This document shows, one piece after another, positions 48,288 to 59,599 of a stretch of 64,000 bases of DNA. The translations under genes and the position numbers were made by a program. This DNA comes from Dolomedes plantarius (Eukaryota > Arthropoda > Arachnida > Araneae > Dolomedidae): positions 65,613,577 through 65,677,576 of the forward strand of contig OU015497.1 in the NCBI GenBank assembly GCA_907164885.2, read 5' to 3'. Each line of letters opens with the position of its first letter. Within the stretch, counting starts at the first letter, position 1. The notes beneath the pieces were generated by a model. It saw only the letters and a list, made by a program, of their open reading frames with translations, had not been told where the DNA came from and searched no databases.

Positions 48288-49811
48288 GGGGGCACAGGAC
48301 CTTGAAGTTGGACGAAATGCCTATAAATAGAGTCTAAATCTAACCACAAAATCTCAAATAATATTTGAAAAAAAAATTTCTTTCTTTATACATATAAAGT
48401 ACATATCTTTAAATATGTCACATACTATCTGAAAACCCGTACTTCGCTACGGAGTACATTCAAATTAAATACAACGGTCAATGTATGCAATTAATGCAAA
48501 AAATATGTATAAATATATTTATAATAAATGCAACGATCAATGTATGCAATTGATGTAAAAAAAAAACGAAAAAATAAATTTATAAAAAAATCGTAACGGA
48601 TATTTTTATAGACAAAATAATGTAGAAGAAATTATTCAAATTAAATCTAATGGGACACACTAAAGAATATAGTACAGTTAATATAATACAGTTTGAGGAA
48701 CATATCTTTTACTGTATTTTAATATTTTTTTGGATAATGTCCAATCGTCTGCCGCATTAGCAAGAAAAAAAAATTCTCTATTTAGTTGTTGTGCAAGTGA
48801 CGATAAATTTATTTAGATTACCAGAAAAAGAAATCACGTGATCGGCATTTAATAAATTGAATTCTAAAAATTAATCTTTAAAAATTCACCAAAAATCAGA
48901 AAATGAAGATAAAGATTCGAAAGATATTTCATTTTAAAGGAATTTTTATGATCTTTCTCGTGATATAAATTTTATAATCCTCAAATGATTGTTTTAAATG
49001 CAAAGTTAAAAAAAGTTACTAAAACAGCTTAAAAATTTTATTTTAAAAAATCTAAGAAGAATTTTTCAAAAATCTTTCTTAGTGCACCCCTACACTATAA
49101 GAAGAATCGCCATTCAAAATTTCAGCATTTTAGGTCCAGCGGTTTGGTCTGTGCGTTGTATGTCAGTCAGTGAGTCAGTCTGTTACGGAACTGTTTTATA
49201 TATATAGATAAAAATGGAAATTATAAATCTAATGCTCAAATTTGCAGTTTAGAATTTTATATGATTAACTGTTAATTTTGAGTTTGTGTGCAGTATTACT
49301 TTTAAAGTATCAATAGGAAACTGATAAAACTACACTCATATGTACATTTCATGGTACTCTACATTTTAAAACCAGAGAAATGTGCAATTCTGAAATACTA
49401 TTTTTATGTGAGAAAATTATGCAAATAATTGTGATAATTTTTTAAGTTTTCCAATCTTTTGCTCAATTTTTAATTTAAATAATATTTATTACAATTTATT
49501 TGGTTCTACATTAAATATATATTACAGGGGAATTCTGACCATTTATTTTGTTCTGTAAGCATATATCTCAATTTTATGATGCGCACAGCACTTTTTTTAA
49601 TCATCAGTTTATCATGTAAAATTCTGAACTGCTAATTTGAAAATTTTTTATACATTTATAATTTCCATTTTTATATATGTCATATTTAAAGATATGTAAT
49701 TTTTATGCTCAAAGAAAAAATTTTCTTTTTTAATATTATTTGAGTTTTTGTGATTAGAATTACACCATATTTATAGTCATTTCGTCGAGTTTCAAGGTCC
49801 TGTGCTTCCCG
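48288..49811. mobile_element. Long-TIR non-autonomous DNA element (TTAA-type site) containing a Helitron
   Basis: The left arm begins GGGGGCACAGGACCTTGAAG. The right arm, read inward, begins CGGGAAGCACAGGACCTTGA. The arms match imperfectly for about 130-150 bp (CGACGAAATG/CGAAATGCCTATAAATA, CACAAAATCTCAAATAATAT versus CACAAAAACTCAAATAATAT, CATATCTTTAAATATG near the inner ends). It is flanked by TTAA (48284-48287) and TTGA (49812-49815); other monomers of the host array show both variants at this place, so a TTAA target duplication (piggyBac-like) is plausible. After subtracting the Helitron, the element is about 740 bp. No transposase. Confidence 0.72.
48425..49208 (-). mobile_element. Non-autonomous Helitron (784 bp), nested
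   Basis: The minus strand begins TCTATATATAAAACAGTTCC after a host A and ends at CTAT-complement (ATAG) next to host T; the usual CTAG is mutated by one base. Eleven bases inside the 3' end is a perfect hairpin, CCGTA-CTTCGC-TACGG, typical of Helitrons and better kept here than in the copy at 45121. The two copies match along AATACAACGGTCAATGTATG, AATCACGT, TTCACCAAAAATCAGAAAAT and CTTAGTGCACCCCTACA. This copy has an extra ~160 bp near its 3' side. Confidence 0.82.
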
Positions 49812-50560
49812 TTGAACAAATCCGTTGAAGTGAAAATCGTGGGATGACCGTGGCTTTGGTGCTAACCTTTTGAAATGCGTGTAAAACAAGATTATATAAC
49901 AAAGTGATGTACAATTTAGTACAATACAACACAAATTATCTTACTGAGGGATATCCAAAAGTTTATCATACTTCTAAAGAAATGGACTAAAAATCTCAAA
50001 ACAATTTCCTAATTGAGTACTGGTTGAAATATACGATTGAACAAATCCGTTGAAGTGAAAATCACGGGATGACCGTAGCTTTGGTTCTTAACTTTCGAAA
50101 TGCGTGTAAAATAAGTTTATTTAACAAAATGATGTACAATTTAGCACAATACAGCACAAATAGCTTACTGAATGATATCCATAGGTTTATTACACTTCTA
50201 AAGAAATAGACTAAATTTTCAAAAGAATTTCCTAATTGAATACTGATGGCAATATACGATTAAACAAATCCGAGGAAGTGAAAATCAGGGGTTGACTGTG
50301 TCTAGGGAACACATTTTTAAATATAGGTTTCAAATAAGTTTATGCAACAAAGTCACATAGTATAAATATTCTGTATTGTATTCTATCCAAACGTTTATTA
50401 TATTTCTACAGCAATGTCAATCTAAAAATGTCAAAACAGTATCCTACTTGAATATTAACGATTGAACAAATCCGTAAAAGTTAAAGTCGGGGGTTTATCG
50501 TGTCTTTGGTCCATATCTTCCGATATACGTGTAAAATAAGATTTCCTTCATCCGCCACGT

Positions 50561-51611
50561 GACCTACTACTTTATACAAACAAACAAAAAAAAATAGAGT
50601 TTAACAGTATTAACGTTCAATTGATTTTGTCATTTGATCAACACATAATTTTGTTTCATGAAATCCCCACAGGAGATCCTAAACTTGTTACGACAAATTC
50701 GAGAGTTCTCTAAGGATACTTCGAAATTCCAGCTTTGATCCTAAATTGAAAATAAACAACGCATCTTAATTTTGTATACGGTCCTCTAATATCTTTTAGA
50801 AAGACTTAAATGATATTCATCGATTAAATAGGAAGTAAAAGAGAGATAATAATAAAAAGAAGAAAAAACTAGAAATCTAAGAATAACAAGAAAATTTGGA
50901 ATAGCACAGATGGAAAAGAAAATGATTCTGATCGAAAACCGAACTTCATTTAACTGGAACAAGCATTTTTTTTTCTATATACAATTTCATCGAAGTCATT
51001 TGCAAGGAAAGGGAAGATGAAAAAGTAATGGCTCATTAGAAAATTTAAATGAGTCAGCTTTTTGAAAGAAAATAAGACTTGTCCATCTCATGGCTTCCAA
51101 CAAATTCTCCAAAAAGAAAATATTTAAATTAAAAACATCGAAAGACGTTCTGAAAATTAAAGAAAAAAGATCAAAGAAAGTGGGAACAAAACAGATATTT
51201 CTCAATGTAATATTTTTGATACGGCTCTTTTTCGTTCAGATATATTTTTCTTTATCAAGCAACACACATTTTATAACGATAAAGAAATTTGATTTTTGAT
51301 TATTTTAAATTTCCAAAAATAAAATAAATTCAGTATACAGAATAAAAGGAACAATAAATATAAATTTTTTAATGTTTTTCAGTATTATTAAAGGGTTATT
51401 GTACAGTAAAATTTATTTCATTTACTTTAACATACATCGAATAAATTCTGTCTAATTTTTGTTAATTCCTTCCTTCAAAAAAATTCTTGCTTTTATGATA
51501 TCGTATCATTTGAATTGATCTGATTTTCTTGCTCATATGAGAGTCGAACAGGGAGATTTTTTAAAATGAGTTGATGAGAGTTACTATAAAAGAAATGTTT
51601 ATTTTCTTTAA

Positions 51612-51618
<7 letters not shown>
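50561..51618. other. AT-rich spacer, nothing recognised
   Basis: No gene supported. Lys/Phe-rich ORFs on opposite strands at 50996-51299 are shadows of each other. Confidence 0.5.
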
Positions 51619-51671
<53 letters not shown>

Positions 51672-51683
51672 GTGTGTGTGTAA
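51619..51683. repeat. (TA)n(TG)n microsatellite
   Basis: About 50 bp TA followed by a short TG run. Confidence 0.95.
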
Positions 51684-52277
51684 GTAAAAAAAAATCCATG
51701 TAATATGCGCAACAATATCCCCACAAAGAAGTTCAAGAAAAAATTGTATCTGGGGAATTTGTGCCAGCTTATTAACATATTCGTTTATATATGTAATCAA
51801 ACGCCAATAGCATTTTTCTGCTGTAGTACACCCTTATTTAATCCACGACTATGCAGAATCAGTAGAATCTTCTAGAATACGAATGATACGCCCAGATTTT
51901 TAGTGGAAAATAGTTAAATGCTCTAAAATCAGAAGTTCAAGTAAAACATTTAGAAATATGGACAAGACTATTTTTCAGAAGCGCAATTAACCTCCAATCC
52001 CCAAATTAAGATGGAGTTTTAAATGAGAATATGTGAGATCATCTCTTAGTTACGGAAGTGAGAAATGATGTCAAAAATCCAGCTTAGTTTTTCAAGAAAA
52101 CTCTAAGGCAGTTTAAATTGTAATGACTGATAAATATTTTTGGGTTACAATAAGCTATTACAGAAGCGTTCTCGTCAAAATATCCTGCCATTTAAATATA
52201 TGCAATAAACCCATGGTTTCTTTCCTGCTAACATATAATTATTGGTATGAAATCAACAATAAGCAAATTTGGAACTA
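51684..52277. other. AT-rich spacer, nothing recognised
   Basis: No gene supported. Confidence 0.5.
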
Positions 52278-52896
52278 AAGTGATACCTCGGTACTCGAAG
52301 TTAATTAGTTCCAGAAGGCATAACGAGTACTGAGCGAATTTTTCCCGTAAAGGGAAATATAAACTGAAATTTCGTTACCGAACCCCAGAAATTTCACATT
52401 TTACTTTGCAATCTAAAAACGGATGGGGATGATTTTTCTTGCAAAACCTCAAAACTAGAGAGACAAAAATAAAAAAACAATAATCATATAAAATAAAATT
52501 TAAGTTCACTTAACCTGTACAGAGAGGAGTTCATGACCTAATGGGGTGGTGGCAAGAGGTTTTTGCAAGGAAGGGGAGTTCCCTTCCAATAAAACAACAG
52601 GCACCCGAACAGGGGTTGTCTTTTCTATCTACCACTGAACCCTACTGTAGACTCAGATATAGGAAGTTTCACTACCAATCTGCCAAAAGAAACTTTCCTA
52701 TCTACGTTTCAGATTTTTTTCAAAGTTCACATCTCGGCTTTCAAGAGCGTTTTCAGGTGATATATTTCAACAAATTTCCACAAAAGGCGGCATTGTCTCA
52801 TGCAGGTTTTATAGCAAGTGTGCTGAGTACCGAGCAAAGGTCGAACGTCGAAGAATTTTTTTTCGCATCGAGTACTGAAGTACCAAGATATTATTA
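52278..52896. mobile_element. Tigger-like MITE (619 bp)
   Basis: Left end AAGTGATACCTCGGTACTCG (family form CAGTGATACCTCGG) with TA at 52276-52277. Right end CGAGTACTGAAGTACCAAGA and onward to 52896, with TA at 52897-52898. Inner TIR parts repeat as ACGAGTACTGAGCGAATTTT on the left and GAGTACCGAGCAAAGGTCGA on the right. A 121-codon ORF at 52541-52906 runs into the right TIR and has no transposase motif, so I treat it as chance. Confidence 0.75.
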
Positions 52897-53931
52897 TATA
52901 TTATAGCATGTCAGGTAATTCCGAAAAAAATATTCACACTTTTTTTCCTAAATAACCGTTTTCATATTCAATAAATTCAATCACTTCCTTTAAAAAATTT
53001 CTAATCATGATAAATTAGTTCCTCAAACTTCTGCTTCTATGCTTATTTACGGGGACACTCACTCATTGTTCAAGGCAGATAAGTTAAAAAAGTGAAAAAA
53101 AAAACGTTAATCTGTGACTCAATAGAAGAAAAATATCCTCAATTCTAATTATATTAATCTAGAGGAAGTTTAATTGCTGACTTTTGCACTCTAAGTGATG
53201 GCTTAGTTACGTTTCTTCAAATATATAGATCCAAAACGGAATGAGATTCATAAACATCATAAAGAAAATCCCTGCAATACAATTGTCTCAGAAAGAACTA
53301 AGGTGTCTGTTATCGTTTTGGAGAAAATATTTGAATAAAAAAAAAATTCTTCAAAATGCAAAGTTTGATATATAGCTGAATGAAGCTCAAAATACTTCAC
53401 TTCATCATTCATGAAAACATCCGTATGCTGTTGTTTTCTTTCTTCAATCACGGATGAGAAAGCTACCAAGATATTATAAATGACCTATTGATTTCGTACA
53501 CCGCTTTTGAAGTGCAGCACCGACGAAAAGTCCCCTATTTTTTGGGACTCGCATGCCTTTTTTTTTTCCTTTAAAATCTTGGGGGCTGTCAGTGATGAAT
53601 GTGGTGAAAGATTTCATCTGACATTTAAATAATGCCACTGAAAGTGAGGAGCGGTTCTGTGTTGACAGATTATTCCTGGATACCAGACGCATGTTTTTAA
53701 AAGCATGCGCGAAAAACATGTACCTTTAAATATTTTGACACCTTTTTTACAAGTTATTCTCTAAAATTTGAATAACGCACTTATATGTTTATACCTATGC
53801 AAAGAGTTTTTTTTGTTGTACTGAAGTGCTTGAATACCTTTTTTTTCAAAGTTTGCTCATAAAATTTAATCCATCAATGAAATTTTTTAGTTACTTTGAA
53901 AAGACTGCATACTAGAAAAATAAATAAATAA

Positions 53932-53986
<55 letters not shown>

Positions 53987-54799
53987 GGATGCATATATAT
54001 TTATATATAAGAAATCAACATTTTAAATATTTTAAAAATATATTTTGAAATTATCCCTTAAGATTTGTATTTTTGAAAAATCTGCTTTTAAATCATTAAA
54101 CGTCGTGATATATTTTTTCTGTATTAACAGTTTTTTAACAGATTACCTTTCTGTAATCTCTTGGAGTAATCGAAATTGAAATATTTGATTTCGTCAATCA
54201 CTTTTTACAGAATTAAAGCTCTAGAAATTTATATCCGCATGTTTGCTTTCTGAAAAAAGGATGTTAAAAATGAAGTTTCCTTTCATATCCTATTTTTCCG
54301 AAATTTCACCAAAATATTCTGACACATGTCATGACATGTTATGAACTTACTTTTTACTGGACAAAAACTCTTGTTTCTTTTGGCATGCATTGACAGTAAG
54401 TTTCATTTCTCTACCAACTGATGAATTGACAGCCATTCAAGTTTTCTTTATGCCAAAGGAAGAATTAAAGTTTTCTAGAGCAAAATATATACTGTTAAGT
54501 TTACCTCTGGTAAATTATCTAGAACTTAAAAGCTTGAATAATTTCTTGTAGTTTTTTATTGCATATATAATCAATGTTCAATAATTTATAAATGAACCAT
54601 AACTTTTTTTCAATCTTTTAAAAAGAGTCTTTAAAGAATATCATGAGAAAAAAATGGGTTTTACTGAACAATCAACTGGGATAATTTGTTTTACATCAGT
54701 ATTTAATTTTTTTGAAATCAGGACAGGGAATTATGCATTTTTCTTATTTAATTTGTAGATCGAAAGCTGTCAAAACATTCATATGTCAAATAACGTTAT
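52897..54799. other. AT-rich spacer with (TA)n(TG)n at 53937-53986
   Basis: No gene supported. Contains one compound microsatellite. Confidence 0.5.
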
Positions 54800-54965
54800 G
54801 AGGTGAACTGTCCCCAGAGACCGACTTTGACCCAATGGGGCCCTGGGCAAAGCAGACTTTGGGGGCCCCCTCCAAGGACAGATCCAGGGGGGAGTACATG
54901 CACCCCCCCCCCCGGACCAGATTTCCACATGAACATTTGGGACATTCACCCTGGTTCCCAATAAA
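54800..54965. repeat. GC-rich dispersed repeat fragment (GGGCCCTGGGCAA family)
   Basis: A sharp GC-rich island in AT-rich DNA contains ATGGGGCCCTGGGCAAAGCA, a TTTGGGGGCCCCCTCC palindrome and a C11 run. A related piece (GGGGGCCCTGGGCAAGTGCC) is at about 55355. Probably a decayed transposon or SINE; no TIR pair or coding frame could be proved. Confidence 0.5.
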
Positions 54966-55448
54966 TTGGGACCGGAAATTCAAAAAATGTTCGACCAACA
55001 AGTCGAAAATTTGAAAAATAATTACAATAATAATAAATATAAGAGTTAATTTATTAATTTACTTTTTAATGTTAATAAATAAATTCATGAAATTTTCTTT
55101 TGAAATGCAAAATAGATCAGTCTGAAGTTATTATACCCCCCCCCCAAAAAAAAAATGAAAAAAAAAAAAAATGAAATAAATAAACTAGAAATGCTTATGG
55201 ATGTAAGTATGCTTTTACTATAGTGGGTGCACTGTGCTCCATCCAGGATTTTTTTCTGTATCTCCCACTGCCCCCATTTACTGTATAAACCAAAAACCAC
55301 ATTTTCAAAAATATGTACAATTTAATACTAAATTAGGTGGGCCCCATAATTTTGGGGGCCCTGGGCAAGTGCCCCACTTGCCCATGCGGAAATCTGGACC
55401 TGACTGTCCCTCTTGTAATCAAACTGTATTCTGCGTACGCAAAATCAT
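54966..55448. other. AT-rich spacer ending in a second GC-rich repeat fragment (55335-55410)
   Basis: The stretch 55335-55410 (GTGGGCCCCATAATTTTGGG, then GGGGGCCCTGGGCAAGTGCC, then TGCCCATGCGGAAATCTGG) belongs to the same family as 54800. The two lie in the same orientation and may be two ends of one decayed element. Confidence 0.45.

Positions 55449-55514
<66 letters not shown>
55449..55514. repeat. (TA)n microsatellite
   Basis: About 65 bp of pure TA. Confidence 0.97.
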
Positions 55515-55515
<1 letters not shown>

Positions 55516-55689
55516 CTTAAACTCACTGCGCAACAGTCCGATGTGGACCAGTGCCGGCGGTACCCATCTCCGCTTTCGTAACCGTGGGTTTGGGGTGCCA
55601 TACAGCATATGTCTCAGTCAGGTGGTCAACCTGACGTGGGACCCCCAGAGTTTAGTTCCCAAGCAAGCTTGGTCCTCATTTTATCGACC
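55515..55689. repeat. GC-rich 175 bp segment sandwiched between (TA)n tracts
   Basis: It runs from AACTTAAACTCACTGCGCAA to CTCATTTTATCGACCC. It is strongly different in composition from its surroundings (GTGCCGGCGGTACCC, CAGGTGGTCAACCTGACGTG, the last containing an inverted repeat CAGGT..ACCTG). It resembles a short interspersed repeat that uses the TA tract as its tail or target. No TIR. Reading frames through it on both strands are open but only because it is short. Confidence 0.5.
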
Positions 55690-55976
<287 letters not shown>

Positions 55977-56941
55977 AATATTAATTTAACCTTAATTTAG
56001 TAATCTGATGCAATTTTAAATGCTACCAAGTGTTTGAGAAAATTTTATACTGTGAAAAATATTCAGCTGTTAAAGTATTAAAAGTCGCATAAATATTGAT
56101 AATTCTTAAGTAAATTAAGTTGCTGATTAAATAAATTTCAGTATATTTGTTTGTTATGTTTGGTGTACTTGGAGTTGTTTTGGACTACAATCAATTTTGC
56201 TAGAAATGTCACTTGACGTTGGTTATTCAGTCGGAATTGTTATTAATAAAATTAAAAATTGAAATTCTCAGTTTTCCGTCAACGTGCTTTCAATTTCCTT
56301 TCTTATATTTTATCATATTTCTGGCACCTAATTTTTCTGAAGCGCTTCACACATTTCTGACGAGGCTTGGAAAGGAGCTATTCCTAGTATAATGACAACG
56401 CTGTATGGGTTGGCATTAAATGGGTTATTTTTGTATCAAAGTGGTAGGCCGGCTCTCAATGCAGCTAAGACTCTCCGTTTGAAGAAAAAGTCTAAAAGCA
56501 TAGCAGATTCAGCTTTTTCAGACAAGAAAATTGGAATAGAAGGGAATTCTAGGAAGATAAATTGGTGTTACGTGCCTGGGAATGGGTACTGACACAATGC
56601 GCGTGGCCCGAGAGATTCACGCCAGTAATATAGCTTGACGTTATTTAAGTGGTACGAGCTCGACTCCATAACAATGCAATATTTCTTAATTCCGAGGCAT
56701 CTAATACATAAATTTTTCATTACTCTTTTGGCAGTGAGCTCAAGATAAATTGCAATGCATTCTGGTTTGCTATAAGAATTTATGTTTAATTTCATACAAC
56801 CGATTTTAATTCTCGAGGAACAGTGCTATTTTTTATGATGAAAGTATCTTTTAAATAAATTGGACCATTAAATAGATAGGTTACAATCAGTTATTATTGC
56901 AATTAGATTATTGCTATAAGTTCTGCTATAAGTCTAAGATA
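55977..56941. other. Spacer; 66-codon ORF at 56392-56592 not recognised
   Basis: The ORF at 56392 (MTTLYGLALNGLFLYQSGRP) lies in a locally balanced-composition stretch (56340-56640) but shows no domain. It could be part of a decayed repeat. Confidence 0.35.
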
Positions 56942-56942
56942 T

Positions 56943-57000
<58 letters not shown>

Positions 57001-57017
57001 TGTGTGTGTCTGTGTCT
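56942..57017. repeat. (TA)n(TG)n microsatellite
   Basis: A short TA run followed by about 50 bp of TG with TCTG at the end. Confidence 0.96.
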
Positions 57018-57500
57018 TGTAGAAGCAGCTGGAAAATCGGATACTGGAGAAGCTGGAAAAGAGTTAGTTATTGGGACGCAGGAAATAGGCGATTTAGTTT
57101 TAATACTTTATTGTCATTCATATGCAGTTCCCCATAGGGAGGGAGCTAGACCCAGTGACATAGGAATGTAACAAATAATATCAGAAAAAGGATTCGCGGC
57201 TTTCAGCAGTGTTCAGATTTTTATATCGGAAAATTCCATAAGTGGTGATGCAAAGGTTATCCCCTATGATGTTATGTTACGTCATGGCCTAGGGCGTGTC
57301 CATTGATTCTTATCGGCTCAGGTTCCCTAGACAGAGGTTGCCCTAAGTCTATAAGGAACTTTCTCTGTCTACTGTGGGACGAAGGAATTAAGTACTGCAA
57401 TCTTTATGAGAATTACATCATCTTATGTTTTACAGGAACATTATGTTTACAGGAAAATGGAGAAGTCAGATAATTAATATAAAAATTACTTTTATATTAC
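57018..57500. other. Balanced-composition segment, unidentified
   Basis: 57018-57400 is less AT-rich than its surroundings and contains a hairpin-like pair (TCCCTAGACAGAGGTTGCC and GGAACTTTCTCTGTCTACT). No ORF beyond 69 codons and no recognised family. Confidence 0.35.
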
Positions 57501-58627
57501 ATGTATATATATGTGTGTGTGTGTGGTGTGTGTGTGGTGTGTGTGTGTGTGTGTGTGTAAGTAAGTAAATTGCATCGGGGATACATAATTCTGATATTAA
57601 TAATGCATTACATAGATTGGAAAATATCATTTTAGAGGGGAATGCATCTCATTTTGCTATCTTACAAGCAGATATTTCCTGCTATTGAGAATCGAATCAC
57701 CACAAACATTTAGGAAAATTACAGCAAAATATCTTCCATTACCCCATTATCCATCTTAAAAGGAAATTATGAGGGTTAAAGGAAGACTAAAAATTACTAC
57801 TGAAAGTAATGATACCTACCGCATTTCTACGATCTTAACGTCTCAATTGAATTGTTTCTACGTGTCAACTGAAACGCCATTTAAAACTGCGAATTAATAC
57901 AGAGCCATTCAAATTTAAAAACTTCATACCTATGGAATTTTAATCACACTCCGTCGCAAGATATTCTGAAACAATTCCCGGTGGTGCAGTCGCCTTCATT
58001 AGAAATAGTTTTCTAGCCATTAAATACTTGTCTTGTAATCTGCTTTACCATAGACAATTTATGTCACGATTCTTCCTAATTAAATCATTAATAAAGTCCT
58101 TACTCATCTTAATGTAAGTGAAATAAAACTTATCGTACAACTTTCCATATCTTGGAAATAATTTTGACTTATCTTTAAAATTTCAATCATCAATAGTACA
58201 CATTTCGTCTCTGTTCCCCCAGTAACAATGGCAGTGCAACACTTACCTTTGCCTTCATAACTGTCACATTTTCCCCGTTTAATTGAAATCAAAACTTACA
58301 AGAAAATTCTCGCTTATGAAAAGTAATATCGGGCTTTTACACATCATTTCGTCTTAAATGACTTGTCACGGGCACAACTAGTAATGAAAGTTTTCTATGA
58401 AATCATTCAGATATGCACTGGGTAACAATGACACAACTGGTGTTCACTTTTGACTTTTAATAACCTTATTTCTATCAAAACTACGACCTTTATTATATGG
58501 AAATCTACACTAACAATCAAATTGGATTAGAAATTCATAGAATAATTTCAAAAAGGGATATAAAAAGGGCACCTTCTTTTCGTATTTGTGGTTATAACTA
58601 CGTTTCTTTTACCTCTTTTTCTCATTT
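57501..58627. other. (TG)n with GTGG interruptions at 57508-57558, then AT-rich spacer
   Basis: The microsatellite has the form GTGTGTGTGTGGTGTGTG. No gene follows. At 58537-58625 begins a segment repeated at 60180 (see the minisatellite region). Confidence 0.5.
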
Positions 58628-58628
58628 T

Positions 58629-58679
<51 letters not shown>
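58628..58679. repeat. (TA)n microsatellite
   Basis: About 50 bp of pure TA. Confidence 0.97.
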
Positions 58680-58683
<4 letters not shown>

Positions 58684-58907
58684 AAACATCACTACTATCA
58701 GTTTCATATAATGCAAATAAATTTCTCTTCTTTATAAATCTGTAATAAAATCACCATTTTCCGTAGCCACGGATACAATTGAAGTTATCGTATCAGCGAA
58801 TGATTACATGCTTATACGGTTAGCTCTAACAGCGAAGACAGAGCCAGTGCTGGTATATACAGATCCTCATTTCCCATTATCTACCACTAGGTTATCATAA
58901 CACAGCC

Positions 58908-59068
58908 TCCGACTGCCTGGCTGTGTATTTAAACAGAAGGGAAATTTTTTCTAGCCATATATGTCCTCTTTGTAATTCCGACAACAAGGACGTGAAGCAC
59001 ATCATGTCCTGCCCCGCTTTGAAGCGGACGTTCTCTGTATAGACGTTATTGGGAGGCCGGTGATCACA
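58908..59068 (+). pseudogene. Non-LTR retrotransposon ORF2 C-terminal fragment (CCHC-like)
   Basis: The frame from 58908 reads SDCLAVYLNRREIFSSHICP, then LCNSDNKDVKHIMSCPAL, then KRTFSV and a stop; with a one-base shift it continues YRRYWEAR. The spacing CPLCN...KHIMSCPAL (Cys-x2-Cys...His-x4-Cys) is the zinc-knuckle-like tail that follows the RNase H domain in many arthropod non-LTR retrotransposons, where the reverse transcriptase polyprotein ends. Only about 50 residues remain. There is no reverse transcriptase domain nearby and no poly(A) or target duplication that I can pair, so it is a degraded 5'-truncated copy. Confidence 0.65.
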
Positions 59069-59599
59069 CGAGAATTGTATCTTAGTTGCTTTTACTGTTT
59101 ATATATTTTTCGTTTTGCTCTCTTTAAAAGTTTGTATTTTTCCCTTTTTTTTCTGTATACCTAAGGACTCTTTTCACAAGTTTCTGCATTAGAAATAAAA
59201 ATTTTTTTAAATAATAAATTTCTAAAATGCTCAGTAGTTTGCAAGTATTACTGAAACTGTTTATATCTCTGCTGCGCCAATCAGCAAAATTACACGAATT
59301 TACTTGCGATGAAACTTAAGTCGTATGTAAATTTTCGTATATATTGCACACTCTGACATTGTGGCTGTTACATAGGAATTTTATTGCTTTAATTAAATAC
59401 TCTTTTCACTCCATTCGAAATTTATGGTCTCCAGTCGTTCTGAATGATGTAACTTGTTGTCAGTTCCTAGATAATTTCTGCTATGGAAAAAAAAAAAAAC
59501 TCTTTAAATTGCAAGCTCATCTTTTTCTATTCAAATTTTCAATCAGCAAACTTCAGTTTCTTTTAGTTTGTCTCATATTTATATACGTTTTCATCCAAT
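59069..59599. other. AT-rich spacer, nothing recognised
   Basis: No gene supported; a 98-codon ORF at 59344-59640 ends inside the minisatellite and has no motif. Confidence 0.45.

Larger units (their letters stand above)
47895..50560. repeat. Tandem array, ~200-230 bp monomer, about 5 copies, with nested insertion
   Basis: ATACGATTRAACAAATCCG recurs near 48051, 48281 (interrupted), 49812, 50033, 50263 and 50458. Each copy is preceded by TTTCCTAATTGAGTACTGGT-like sequence and followed by GAAGTGAAAATC and a CGTGTAAAATAAGTTTAT-like segment. The monomer at 48281 is cut at ACGATTAA and resumes at 49812 with TTGAACAAATCC, so 1.5 kb were inserted there. ORFs within it (such as 47895-48128) are not conserved between units. 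Confidence 0.85.

Noticed and set aside
52541..52906. 121-codon ORF with Ser/Phe-rich product
   Set aside because: It lies inside a Tigger-like MITE and runs into its right inverted repeat; no transposase motif, so probably chance.
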